From positions 2,358,001 through 2,418,000 of the forward strand of contig OX442319.1 in the NCBI GenBank assembly GCA_949358305.1: a stretch of DNA of 60,000 nt, in the 5' to 3' direction. Below, one piece after another: positions 19,132 through 30,173 of the stretch. The stretch's first letter is position 1; the number at the start of each line of letters is the position of its first letter. The position numbers and the translations under genes were made by a program. Source of the DNA: Strigamia acuminata (Eukaryota > Arthropoda > Chilopoda > Geophilomorpha > Linotaeniidae). The notes beneath the pieces are model-generated. The model saw only the letters and a list, made by a program, of their open reading frames with translations, made no database searches and had not been told where the DNA came from.

Positions 19132-21996
19132 ATGGCGTCCTACGATCCAAAAGTAACAATTACAATTCCAAAACCAACCCAAAAAGGCTATCCAAAATAC
19201 CTGCCGATGCCACCAATTGAAGCGTCGGGCGAGGGACTGGTGCCACGCTTTCACCCGGACCACCCAAACGACCAAAGTTTTCCAAATTATGAACTGTGTC
19301 CAGTTTGTAGTGGTACAGGATTTGAAATTTACCAACTGCGGGCGCCACGAGAATGCCGAGCGTGTCGGGGCGGCGGTGACTTGCGCCGTTGCAAATTTAG
19401 GAAATGGATGCGCCTCATGTTCGCTTATGTACTTGGTTATGAGTCGATAGATAAAACTTCGTTGGCTGGAGTGGATTTTCCGCCGCCGAGGATTCCATTC
19501 GGCAGTGCAAACGCCATCGCTCGTTTTCGTCATGCACACGCGTCATATTTGGCACGCATAAAGCAATTGGCGAAGGAGAAGGGAATCCGGCCGTTGACTT
19601 GGAAATATCCAGAGGGAGCCTACATAATTGCCGGCGAGCAACCTGCCGAGCTTCCGGACCAGTTTGTGACGCCTGAAGGAAAGACCTACGATGTGGAATC
19701 GGGTATAGAACTGTATTTGACGGCGCCCAATGTAATCGCAGATGCGAAAAGAGCATATTCGGAACCAGAGAGAGTTGCGGCCGACTTGCCATTTCAGCAT
19801 TCAAATCTGCGTCCACGACATACGTACGAGGAGCGGAGCACGCACCGTTTGAAGGAATACACGCAGAAAGTAACGAAAAGGATCGGAGCAGAGGCGAACC
19901 GGGACACTCACTTCGTGACGGGACGATCCGGACCAGCATTGGACGTCTCTTCAGTCATCGTTGAGGAAAACGGAGCGGTTGGTGGAGCGCCTATTGCGTC
20001 GCCTGTCATCGAATCGACTAAAGAACTTTCGTTGCACGACCAAGTGGCTAAAAAGGTAGTAAAAAATGAAGAAAATAGAAGAGAAAGAGAAAAAATTAGC
20101 AATATCAACACGATGTCGACCCCGATTATCAAAACGGAATCGAGTGTGACGGCGGCGGAGGCGAAGTCAACCAACGTTACTACGGTGACCACTGCTGCGC
20201 CAATCGTCATTCCTTACTTTTATGTCGTGAAGAACAAATCATCTTTGATTGAGACGTCTGAATCGAGCCAGACTGCCCGACCTGTCGATGTCACCACTGT
20301 GACTCAATCGAATGTGACGCCCAAGATGATGACTTCAGTCGTCGCGACATCGGTGCCGATTACGTACTCCAAAATTGCAACTTCAAACACACAAATGGAC
20401 ACAATTGCTGATTTTAACAAAAAATTAATTAAAGCTGACTTTTCCCCACAGGTTGACCGAGATATTAAGGCGTTGTTGAACTTCACACCGTCTTCGTCCA
20501 TCGCGAATATCGCTGCCGAGATTGCGAGAGATGCGGAGGAATGCGCAAGGATCCACGACGTCAAGAAATTGGAAAGCAAGGTTTCTAATCCAATTGCTAA
20601 GGCCATTTCAGCGGTCTCGAACGGATCGACGTCGTTGGAAGGATGCGCGTCTCTGAAGCCGCGTTATCTCCAGGGATTCGACCGAAACGGATGTACGATG
20701 CGCCCGGACCGTATTTTCACTCAGATGTCCGAAATATTCCGGCGCCACGAGCTTGAGATACTGTACCCCATGGAGAACAGGGGTCAAGGACGAATCAACC
20801 TGAGATCGGAAGGATGGAGCGAACTTTTTAAGATGTCAATTAATTTGGATTTCAACGTCAGCGCCTCGGACTTCAAGACGGTCGTCGGAACGATTTTCGG
20901 ACGCCTCGGGAACATCGCGAAGGAAATTGAAGCGAAAATGACAAAGGACTGTACCGGAGACGAACACGCGGTGCATCACCTCATTGTGCACGCCGTGCAC
21001 TTTAATTTAAAAGAGATCATCACCCAAATGCATCAGAGTCGTCGCGACGCCGTTAAACGATTTCGTGAGGCCGACACGCTCAGGGAGGCCCAGCGACTGG
21101 AGGACGAGAAAAATGCGCCCGCCAAACCACCACTGGATCCAGAATTGATCATGACGGAGGATGAAATTAAGAACTTTTCAGAGAAAATTCTCATCGAACT
21201 GGCGCCTGAGAAATTGGTGCAACAATTCGAGGATGCGATTGCTGAGAATCCAAGATTGGCGGATCCCCGAACCAAATATTCGTTCAGATACGACCCCGTA
21301 ATTGTGGCGGACACAGGAGTACTCGCCTCGGAGTTATCATCGGATGTGGATTATTCGATGTCGGATGTCGAATCGCTTCGCGAGTCAACGGGCGATGAGG
21401 AAAACCACAAGGCATTTCTGGCGGCGCGGGAACACGACAAAATTGAAGTGATTCAGGTCGACGAGCCTTTCAGACTTCCTGGAGTAGGACGAGGCGGTGC
21501 AAAGGCTGGACGTCGATCGCCGTTGATGTCGAGGATGCCAAAAATGATTTTGACACCGCCAAAGGAGAGTGACGACAATACAAGCGAGGTTGTCACGCGT
21601 GAGAGTTTACGCGAACCGGTCGAACTGAAGCCTAAGGAGAAGCGTCTCGTGGAGCCAACCTGCGCGTTAGCAATTATGGAGGAGATTATCCCGATAGATG
21701 ATATTTTCTACTCATTGCCGTGGGAGCCTAAAATCGAATTGGTCGTGGATTGGAGTGTTCTGACGCGCCTTTTCGAAACGATCATCTTTTCGGACTTGCA
21801 GCTTGACCACAGCGCGGGCGAAAAGTTATTGTCCATCATTAAACAGTATTATGTTGGAGATTTCCTGTACCGAGTGAACAGAATTAGCCAAAAATGTTAC
21901 GCGACTTCTAAACAACAGGTGAGAGTGATCCTCGTGAAAACAGCGCTTAGACTGGTCTATTATGCGATGGACGGTCAGGGCGCGTCTGCATTTTAA
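19132..21996 (+). CDS. third ORF of the retrotransposon, DnaJ-like zinc-finger N terminus, unknown function
   Basis: The intact 954-codon frame lies where env stands in errantiviruses, but the product has no signal peptide, furin-like site or membrane span. Near the N terminus are two CxxCxGxG repeats, CPVCSGTG (C56, C59) and CRACRGGG (C75, C78), plus C87, as in the zinc-binding region of DnaJ-type cochaperones; no J domain is present. The middle (about 280-450) is Ser/Thr/Val-rich and likely disordered. The C-terminal half is charged and helical, with repeated acidic stretches (LSSDVDYSMSDVES). The rest was not recognised. A role in RNA or protein binding during replication is conceivable but is only inference. 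Confidence 0.85.
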   Translation: MASYDPKVTITIPKPTQKGYPKYLPMPPIEASGEGLVPRFHPDHPNDQSFPNYELCPVCSGTGFEIYQLRAPRECRACRGGGDLRRCKFRKWMRLMFAYVLGYESIDKTSLAGVDFPPPRIPFGSANAIARFRHAHASYLARIKQLAKEKGIRPLTWKYPEGAYIIAGEQPAELPDQFVTPEGKTYDVESGIELYLTAPNVIADAKRAYSEPERVAADLPFQHSNLRPRHTYEERSTHRLKEYTQKVTKRIGAEANRDTHFVTGRSGPALDVSSVIVEENGAVGGAPIASPVIESTKELSLHDQVAKKVVKNEENRREREKISNINTMSTPIIKTESSVTAAEAKSTNVTTVTTAAPIVIPYFYVVKNKSSLIETSESSQTARPVDVTTVTQSNVTPKMMTSVVATSVPITYSKIATSNTQMDTIADFNKKLIKADFSPQVDRDIKALLNFTPSSSIANIAAEIARDAEECARIHDVKKLESKVSNPIAKAISAVSNGSTSLEGCASLKPRYLQGFDRNGCTMRPDRIFTQMSEIFRRHELEILYPMENRGQGRINLRSEGWSELFKMSINLDFNVSASDFKTVVGTIFGRLGNIAKEIEAKMTKDCTGDEHAVHHLIVHAVHFNLKEIITQMHQSRRDAVKRFREADTLREAQRLEDEKNAPAKPPLDPELIMTEDEIKNFSEKILIELAPEKLVQQFEDAIAENPRLADPRTKYSFRYDPVIVADTGVLASELSSDVDYSMSDVESLRESTGDEENHKAFLAAREHDKIEVIQVDEPFRLPGVGRGGAKAGRRSPLMSRMPKMILTPPKESDDNTSEVVTRESLREPVELKPKEKRLVEPTCALAIMEEIIPIDDIFYSLPWEPKIELVVDWSVLTRLFETIIFSDLQLDHSAGEKLLSIIKQYYVGDFLYRVNRISQKCYATSKQQVRVILVKTALRLVYYAMDGQGASAF

Positions 21997-22830
21997 GAAA
22001 ATAAAATTCATGAATTGACTTTGAAAACCTACAAGTGACTTTGCGCCTTCTAAAAACCCATATACGAACTGTTGTGTGTGTGGACTTTATTGTGATAATT
22101 GTGATACAAACGATAAGTGTTATAATTGTTTAAAATGTGATTGTTATGCGCCTCGATGAAGATTTTTTACGTAAAGTTCCGTGAAAACTCAAACGCCTAC
22201 GAAAGAAGATAATATTCGTTTGCGAACTTTTTATTTTTTGATATTTATATTTTAATAATCATTTTTTGCTAATCATTTTTATTAACCATTGTGATCATTG
22301 AAATTTTGCTATCCTTATATTGTGATAATTGACGCCAAATCAGCGCCTAATCAATATTTTTATTTGCTAATAATTTACATTTTTATAGAAATTTTGCCAC
22401 CCATAGGCATTGTTAATTAATCTTGAATTATTTTATTTTCTAGTCATAACACAAAGTACCATTGTTGATGTCAAGTGTTGTCAAATAATTTAACAAATTT
22501 TATAATTTTGTTTAGAATTTAGTCGTAATTAGCACCTAAACGTCTATTGATTCTGTTAATTTTTAATCAAACGATTTTTTACAATATTCCTCTCCTAAAC
22601 CCATTTGTTCGTGTTTGTTTGTTTTTGTCTGTAATTGCGCCAAGTTGTGCGCCTGTTGCGTCTGTCCAAATAAATCCCTACCTGTGTTATGTGTTTATTA
22701 TGAGATTAATGTTGTTGATTCATTATTTTTATTTATTTATATGTTCAAATTTTTATCAATCATGTTTGTTAACTCCATTTAGATGTTGATTATATAAAAA
22801 CCATATAATAAACATCTAGGTGGGGGGGAA
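21997..22830 (+). other. non-coding 3' region and polypurine tract of the 13-kb element
   Basis: The stretch is 834 bases of T-rich sequence with several GTGATAATTGTGATA-like near-repeats (about 22093-22125 and 22320-22332) and no credible coding frame. It ends in the purine tract AGGTGGGGGGGAA (22818-22830) that abuts the LTR and would prime plus-strand DNA synthesis. Confidence 0.75.
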
Positions 22831-23870
22831 TGTCACGGTCCTGACTTTAGACAGTAATAATTTTCAAAATTTTAAGCGCATTTTGCGCCTTTCCTTTAAA
22901 TTTTCCCCAATCATATTGAGAAATTGTTCTAGTTTCTCTAAATTATTTTATTTTTCCCAAATCTAAATTTATTATTTTATTTTATATTATTTTCCTTATT
23001 TTTGATATTTATCTTTAATTTGGCCTGGTTTTAATCACCCCATCCAGACAATTCATGAGAATTCTGCAATAAGTTGATATAATCGCGCTCTAAATTTACA
23101 TATTTCACCCCTGGTCGCCTGTTTTCTGCCCAGTCCCCATTGGGAATTGACTTGGCCTTTGACATGTGATCAGAGGTGACTTGTTCTGTCAAGACATTTT
23201 TGACAGAGAGAATAATTTTCGCCTTCGACTAGACAACAGCTCCTGTCTCAACTAGGAGATTTCCAAGTGCGATTATGTTGCGTCTCAACGCATACGGTCA
23301 CATTGCAGCCCGAATTCTCATGTTAGTCTAACTAACCACAACATTTATTATTTGCCCATTATTTGCGTACGAATTACTGGAAAAAGGCGTATTCGACGGT
23401 CTCAATTCGTCAATACATTTTATGCCACGACTGTGACTTCCTCCTCAGCCTAGACATTTTGAACTCATACTCGTCTCAATTGCGTATTCATTTCATTATC
23501 AACGGTTCGACGACGTTGTCTGCGGTTTGGTACCTGTTTGCGCGTTCACCCAACGTTTGCGCGTGTTCAGGAGAAGAAACATACTCTTCGTAAGTACGCC
23601 TAGCATATGACGACATTTTCCCTAGTGAAGAGCGATATTTTGGTCTTAAATTCGAAGTATCAACGTTCGCCATTTTGTACGGCGCCCGAATTGAATCCTG
23701 CACCCATAAAATACAGATTTCACGAATAGACGCTGTCTTAACCTAGCTACCACCCCCGGCAAAGTTTTAAGAGTTGCAGCGCCTGCGAACCTAAATTTTC
23801 TGGTTATTACAATCCCTGGAAATTCTTAAATTTCCGAAACCATTGTTAAAAAGTCGACTACGACGTGACA
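22831..23870 (+). repeat. 3' LTR of the 13-kb element
   Basis: It has the same length (1040 bp) and, as far as I could read, the same sequence as the 5' LTR. It is followed by AATT, the second copy of the target duplication. Confidence 0.95.
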
Positions 23871-24050
23871 AATTTATTAAAGAAATTCAGTACTTTTGCA
23901 GTAGAAATTTAAGTTTTGCCACAATGCTGGCTTTACTTCAGCTGATTTGTTTTCATTTTAAAATGAAAACATTTAAATTAAGATGTCTAAGATAAGTTGG
24001 ATAGTACTAATTCGATGGTGTTCTACAACTTTCTATTGGAAATTTTGCTC

Positions 24051-24940
24051 ACATAAAAGCGGCCCAACAATACACAAGCAGGGTTACGAAGGGTGACTCA
24101 AAAAAATGTATTTACGCACAAAATTAAATATACATTAATTATTAGCTGAGGGCAGTGTTGTTTAATTGATGTTTCTAGTGCAGTTTTTTCCGCTCTTTCG
24201 TTTGGTGTTTAGTTTTTGACGATCCGAGCATTGGTTCTCGAGATATTTGCATTTTTCATCAATTTTTGTCCGAATTTTCCAAGTTTGATGTCACTAGTTA
24301 GCTTGAATTTTAGATTTTGTGGTAATTTTGTGGATTTCTTTAGCAGTACCGGTACCGGTAAAGGTACACAGTACTTTTCAAAAAAATACCGCAATTTGGG
24401 ACTTGTAACTGGTACCTTTTTTGGTACCATACGACTTTACTTTAGCAAAATCTCAAAAAATGTAGCAAAATCTCAAAAAATGTAGCAAAATCTCATAAAA
24501 TCAAGCACAATCTCAGAAAAGTTCACAAAATCAAGCACAATCTCAGAAAAGTTCACAAAATCAAGCACAATCTCAGAAAATTTCACAAAATCAAGCAAAA
24601 TCTCTTACTGGTACATCTGAAGAAATCCACAAAAGTACCATTGAAGAGATTCAAAAAATACCACAAAATTCAGGAATGACTAGTGCAATCAAACTTGGCG
24701 AATTCGGACAATAATTGATTAAAATTGCAAATATCTCGAGAACCAATGCTCGGATCGTCAAAAACTAAACACCAAACGAAAGAGCGGAAAAAACTGCACT
24801 AGAAATATCCATTAAACAACACTGCCCTCAGCTAATGATTAATGTATATTTAATTTTGAGCGTAAATACATTTTTTTAAGTCACCCTTCGTAACCCTTCT
24901 TGTGTATTGTCGGGACGCTTTTATGTGGGCCACCCGGTAT
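24051..24940. mobile_element. large foldback element with about 300-bp arms
   Basis: The left arm (24051 to about 24345) is an inverted copy of the right arm (about 24612-24927). Both include the blocks CGAGCATTGGTTCTCGAGATA and GGGTTACGAAGGGTGACT in opposite orientation. The centre contains a GGTACCGGTACCGGT-like palindromic patch and tandem repeats (TAGCAAAATCTCAAAAAATG, then an about 30-bp CAAGCACAATCTCAGAAAA unit). The right end continues into GGGCCACCCGGTATA, a terminus common among mariner-type elements, which the left side lacks. No transposase frame is present. Confidence 0.8.
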
Positions 24941-25222
24941 AATGAACCTATTTGGCATTTAATTAACTAAATATTTTAGATTATTTGGTGTTGTCCTTAG
25001 CATGGGTAGGTGCATTATTTGGTGAAATTCAAACATTGAAACATTAATTTCATCTCTAAATGGAAGAAGAGTAGTATATTGCTTCAGAATGTGGTGAAAC
25101 AAATGCAGAATTTTGGGTAAAAACTGCAAGAGTTGGCATCAAAATTTGACTTGCAACTAAAAAACTTGTAGTGGTCTCAAACTTTTTTCCACCACTGTAT
25201 ATGATCGTTGTTATAGTTATTA
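24941..25222. other. spacer with a Tc1-like terminal sequence
   Basis: The spacer is short and AT-rich. Its right side ends GTGGTCTCAAACTTTTTTCCACCACTGTATA (about 25171-25201, in two pieces), which resembles the end of a Tc1/mariner element. No matching left end was found, so only a fragment is suggested. The duplicated SmD3-like unit begins just after it at about 25223. Confidence 0.35.
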
Positions 25223-25732
25223 TGCATTGGGAGTGAAATTTAGGGTAAATAAAGTTTTTTGTGCACTGGTTAACACGTTTTCTCTATTTATTTTCGTAAT
25301 ATTTCGGATTACGATTTTAAAAAAGCTAAAAAACGATTATTTGTATCTATTTTCTGAAAATACTTTCATCTTCCTTTCGTGTATTTCTGGAACTATAAAA
25401 ACAAATCATATTTGTTGTCTAAATCTTGTTACACTCTCAATCAAAATAAAATGTCTAAAATTCAACTATTTCTCAATTTCTAACAATTAAAATTTAAATT
25501 TATCGATTAATTTCATTTTAAAAACGTTTATATAACTCGAATTTCAAAATAAAAATATATCCCCACATTGAGCACGCGCAATAAACAACTGACTACTACT
25601 GTAGGAGTCAGGCTGCACCAAGACATGAAATTCCCACGTTTCTTGCTGTTATATACATAGTTACCTTGGTTTCCTGAACGTTTGCTCCCTTGTCTGTACC
25701 TCACCTCTCTAGGACGACTAAACACTCCGAAA

Positions 25733-26426
25733 ATGTCTTTCGGGGTGCCGATTAAAGTGCTACACGAAGCCGAAGGACACACCGTGACGTGCTAGACCAA
25801 CACGGGCGAAGTTTATCGGGGCAAATTGGTCGAAGCAGAGGACAACATGAATTGTCAAATGGCGAACATCACCGTCACTTACCGCGATGGAAGAGCCGAA
25901 CAGTTTGAAAACGTCTACATCCGCGGCAGGAAAAGACGATTCCTCATATTACCGAACATGTTGAAAAATGCGCCCATGTTCACAAAGACGGGCAGTAAGG
26001 CGCTACGGTCACCGCCGGACGAGGACGAGGCAAATCAGCCATTTTAAGAGGGTGAATTTGTTTTTATAAATATTTTATAAACTTATTAATTTCTTGATAT
26101 TTACGTATTTTTTTTCTATTTTAGCTGCTGCACAGGCCGAACCCATCCACCATAGTAAGACTTCGTGTTCAGTATGTTCGTTGGTGAACTCGAACTGGTC
26201 TCGCAGGGACCACGTGATGGAATACGCTTCTTGGTTGGGGCGCACGATTTTCCCGGGAGGAGTGGAGAGGGTGATGGAGTTATTTCTTTCGCTGATGTTT
26301 TGTTTGTCTGTATTGGGATTTTTGGTGATTGCTGTAGATTTGGTTAACAGATGTGGATGGGTGGTAGGGATTACTTTGGTTTTTATTATGATAGAATTGT
26401 TGGCTTTGATGTGGTTGTATTGTTAG
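25733..26426 (+). pseudogene. SmD3: second SmD3-like/membrane-tail copy, disrupted
   Basis: This is the tandem partner of the gene at 9428. Exon 1 starts [20 protein letters not shown] and then meets TAG at 25793-25795 where the Glu codon of CETN should be. Sm-domain sequence continues behind it without the 24-bp internal duplication (GKLVEAEDN), so the duplication in the other copy is derived. Near the exon end an insertion changes the frame. Exon 2 (26125-26426) is still open from its start to the stop, with the same AEPIHHS opening and two hydrophobic segments, but lacks about 33 residues of linker. A membrane-only product is possible but unproven. Confidence 0.75.
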
Positions 26427-27165
26427 TGTAATGTTCGAGTTTAATTATGTGAATAAATGGAATTTATCTACACAAAATCGCTGCTGACTATTTTTTAGAC
26501 AAAAATTGGATGTTTATGGTCAAAAATGTATTTACCTTGAACATTGAACGTTTATGTGTGTTTGTTTGTGTGTTTCAACGTCATGGCAAATTCGGTGGAA
26601 AATTTGAAAAAGACTCATTTTAAAAACTGACCGATTGGAATGTTTAAATAAAGTTTCCTACGTGTAATTTGCCGCTAATAACGATGGCGTCGTTAGTTTT
26701 TGTATCAAATATAGTTATAACGGCAAAAAAAGCAAATTACGGCAAAATATAAGTAAACCGGAGCGCCACCTGGCGGAAGCCGTGACCGATATGTGATGTA
26801 ATGTGAAATTGTGAAAATCGGTGAGAAATTTGAAAGATTTTTTCCGTAGGGATACAGCAGGGATACAGCAGGGATACAGCTTCAAAGCCTTTTTCCAAAA
26901 AACTTGGTTTTTTATATTTACTTGTTTCTAATCAAAATATATAATTGTATAATATGAATCGACTAAACAACCAGGAGCGTAAAAATAAATTGGTTGCCAT
27001 TTTAGATGAATCAATAAACATCACACCAAACCGAGTGCTATTGTTTGTTGTGTTGTAGAATTGTCATGGAAACTGCATGGCGTTATGTCAAAATTTACAC
27101 ACACGATTTTTTTTTTAATTTTCGATTAGAATTTATAGATTTAGACTAAACAATTTAAAAAAAAA
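26427..27165. other. spacer between the SmD3-like pseudogene and the CCDC81-like gene
   Basis: A single diverged unit of the 21-bp minisatellite lies at about 26496-26520. At 26763-26771 GCGCCACCT is the reverse complement of the insect CTCF core AGGTGGCGC. A triple AGGGATACAGC repeat stands at about 26846-26881. The last 150 bases are AT-rich leader before the CCDC81-like start codon. Confidence 0.45.
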
Positions 27166-30086
27166 ATGCGTACTCTCAAACTTTGTGGTGGAACAAACGT
27201 AGACATCAGTCTGCTCAGGAATTACCCAATTCTGCAACTAGACGTACAATCTCTCGTAAAAGAAGGTTTGAACTTGAAGAAACGTAATTTGTACACGCAA
27301 ATAAACACTTATTTCATTTAGATATTGCCTACTTTTGGAATACCGTCTGCTATGTTATCGAAGAACATCTTAAAGCGAACAAAGTTCGAAAAATAACCAA
27401 CAACGATTTCCTATCTCGTGAAAACACGTAATTCAAATATTTGTAGGGCGTGATTCTATCTGGTATTGGAAACTTCACTTACATCACGAAGCAAAAACAA
27501 ATCGGCAGAGACACGATCCACTGCTCGAAAGAACCCATTTTCATAATCTCCGACAAATTGGCAACTTCTAATTGGCTTCGACGTCCTCCCGTGTATTTTG
27601 ATGGTGAAATATCTTAGTCGACGTCCACTTTTCTTAATTTTTTAAAGCAATTTACGATGTTTCTTTTTAGAACTGGTGCCAAGCCATCACTTGAATTTTT
27701 TCTTGTTGTCAAATTTTATGGACGTTGATAACTGCAAACTGCGACATTGCTATAATGCACTTCTAGCTCGGCTGCAACATTTTATCATGATACGAAAACC
27801 ATTCGTTTTGCCATTTCCAGGGGTTGGGAAATTTGTGTTTCGAGGATGCGACTATTCGTTTAAGTTCAACTACTCATTGCTAGCTACTCAGAGATTTGTT
27901 TATGCGACGAATGGTTATAAAAATTCAACTGTATGTTAGAAATTTTATTTAATGTTTTTGATTTAAGTGCAAATCTTATACTTCAGTCGGGGCCATCTAC
28001 CGAAGATTGCGACTTTGAAGTCACGAGACTCACGAGTTATCCGTGCGAAATAGACACGTATAGCAACTTTACGATCAACGATCAACAAAATCAGTCAGTT
28101 TTCATCATTTCTAACACATTTTACATTCATATTTAACAAAGAATAGCATTGCGAATAATAATAATACAATTTACAAAATTTATTATCATTTGCAAATCAA
28201 TTGCATGCAAAAATGCATTACAAAATGTATTGCAATGTATTTTTTTTAACTATGTGGGAACTGCAATCCTAATTTAACGAAAAAAAACTTAATAATCAGA
28301 AAGAAGAAATCAACTATTGGACGATCACTACAGAGAGCAAATAAAATTAAAAAGTCGACTTTCCGACGATGCTTCGACGAAAACATTGTCGCCGATGAAA
28401 AACCTTCGACCGTTACTCAAAGAGTTCGACGGAATGAAATTCCTTCCAATTCCTTCGTTATTTCATACCCGAAACCATGTCTGGGTAAATGTGCCGATCC
28501 ACACGCATTCATCTGTCGAAGCAAACACGACCCCGGCGCAGTTTTTACGCAAGATTTTGCTCCGTTGAGAGCTAAGAGAAAGTGTGTTCATCTGGAGGAT
28601 TTTGACACGTGTCCAGCTACGGCGCGGCTCCAGGACGACAATATGCGTGACCGGCTGAAAGCCGGGGAAGATAAAGTGGGAGACGGTGAGATTAAGTTTG
28701 GTTATTATAATTTGAAGTGTCTTACAGAGTGTCCCGTTGATAGACGTGTCGCAGTTTGGCCCTAACGCGCGCAAGGCCTTCGATGATGCGACCACCGTCT
28801 TCCGCAAGCAAAAAGGCGACAAGAAACATTCCGAAGACGACAAGAAAGAAGCGATGATCATGCGACACAACTATGACGAATTTGCGAGAAATATTAAAGT
28901 TTATTAATATGCATTTTAGATTATGAGGAAAAACTAACTTTGATTTCAAAGGAAAGGAAAGAAATGCTGCGCAGTCGTCGCTTGGAGGCCCGCGAGTATG
29001 ATCTTGTGAATAAGGACTTGTTTAAGCTGCGAGAGGAACTTAAGCGATCTCAGAATGATTTTAACGTAAGTTTTACGAATTAAGGGCCGGATTAAAGCTT
29101 TGGAGGGCCCCAAGAGGCTGTGGGGCCCCTTAATTCCAAAAGAAAAGGAAAAATATGCATTTATGGACGGAAAGATATGCATTTTCGTCTAAAAAAAAAT
29201 GCATTTTATACGCGTATTGTGCACCAGGGGGTACTTAGAGTCGGGGGGGCCCCTCAATCCGGCCTTGCACGAATTGTTCGAGTTTTAATACAATTCATAT
29301 TTGGCAGAATCAATTTGTTTTTCCTGGACGAGCAGACTCGCCGCCGTGGAGAATTGGCAAAGAAAGAAATGAAGAATCTGTTCAACTTCAAAGAGAGTGT
29401 AAAGCAAAGAGGAAACACATTCAATTGCAAAGGGAGAAAGAAGACGCTGTGAAACTTCGAAAATTCCTGGCAAAAAAGTACTCGTGGAAACTTAGCTTAG
29501 TATGTTTTTATTGCATTCGATTTGTGTGAAAATTAGGTATAAAATTGATGCTGCTGAAGAGAAGAGAATTCGAAGGGAGAAAATTGTGAAACAAAAGAAG
29601 ATGCTAGACGCAATGGTATTTTTTTTTTAAATTATATTTAATTGCTCAAATGAAAATTAACGCGAGTTTGTTGACCCAGGATGGACGCGTACTTCTTTTG
29701 CACGATGTGCGGGGCGAATATTTTGACTTACCTCAAGAAAATCTGAACAAACATCGCCAGATTTGCAAGGAGAGGAGGAAGCGAGATGCCAAAGAAAACT
29801 GCGACAGATGCGCTGCAAGGAAGGCGGAGGCTCTTCAAGAGAGAGCAATTGCTCGAGATATTGAAGCGAGTATAAATAAGGAAGTCGATGCGAGGTAAAT
29901 GTACTGTATGCCACTGGTTCGTGAAATAGTTTAGAGTGGATATTTATTTCTAGGGCTGAAGTGAAGGCGGAACAAAAACGCAAAGAAGTGCAGGAACGAA
30001 AAATGGCCAGATTTGAAGACATGAGGCGAAAATATGAGAGGGAACTACGTCGAATTAGGGCTAGCAAAATTAGAAAAAACAAATAA
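27166..30086 (+). CDS. CCDC81: CCDC81-like protein with two HU-type domains and a coiled-coil tail
   Basis: Twelve exons join in phase to 647 residues, close to the about 650 of vertebrate CCDC81: 27166-27265, 27322-27383, 27447-27603, 27671-27930, 27987-28093, 28300-28675, 28728-28898, 28952-29065, 29308-29477, 29537-29615, 29680-29894 and 29954-30086. Residues about 35-105 (WNTVCYVIEEHLKANKGVILSGIGNFTYI) and 107-195 (LNFFLL...KPFVLPFPGVGKFVFR) match the paired HU-CCDC81 domains. Exon 6 is Cys-rich. The last 250 residues are charged coiled coil with a CDRC motif near 573. Family members are linked to centrosome and cilium. Most introns are 52-67 nt; intron 8 holds a MITE. Exon 6, 7 and 9 borders are the least certain. 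Donor GTTCGA of intron 2 is weak. Confidence 0.75.
29083..29268. mobile_element. hAT-type MITE in CCDC81 intron 8
   Basis: Inverted ends AGGGCCGGATT and AATCCGGCCTTGC enclose 186 bp without coding capacity. The flanks ACGAATTA (29075-29082) and ACGAATTG (29269-29276) form an 8-bp target duplication with one mismatch, as expected for hAT. Removing it would reduce the intron from 242 to about 48 nt, in line with the other introns of the gene. Confidence 0.75.
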
Positions 30087-30173
30087 AAAGATTTGTCGAA
30101 GAAAATAGAGCGATTTCGATTTTTTTTTCTAAATTTTCTGTTGCTGGGAACTTTCTGTGTGTTTTATTTTACA

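Larger units (their letters stand above)
10752..23870 (+). mobile_element. complete 13.1-kb Ty3/Gypsy LTR retrotransposon with a third ORF
   Basis: Two 1040-bp LTRs enclose a primer-binding site, gag, pol in the -1 frame, a 954-codon third ORF and a polypurine tract. I found no mismatch between the LTRs when reading them against each other. The element is flanked by AATT on each side (10748-10751 and 23871-23874), a 4-bp target duplication. All three large ORFs are intact. This points to a very recent insertion that may still be active. It lies between the two copies of the SmD3-like unit. At 13 kb it is much longer than the usual 5-8 kb, mainly because of long LTRs, a long pol linker and ORF3. 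Confidence 0.95.

Noticed and set aside
19132-21996. ORF3 as an envelope gene
   Set aside because: No signal peptide, no membrane anchor and no cleavage site; the zinc-repeat N terminus does not fit env.
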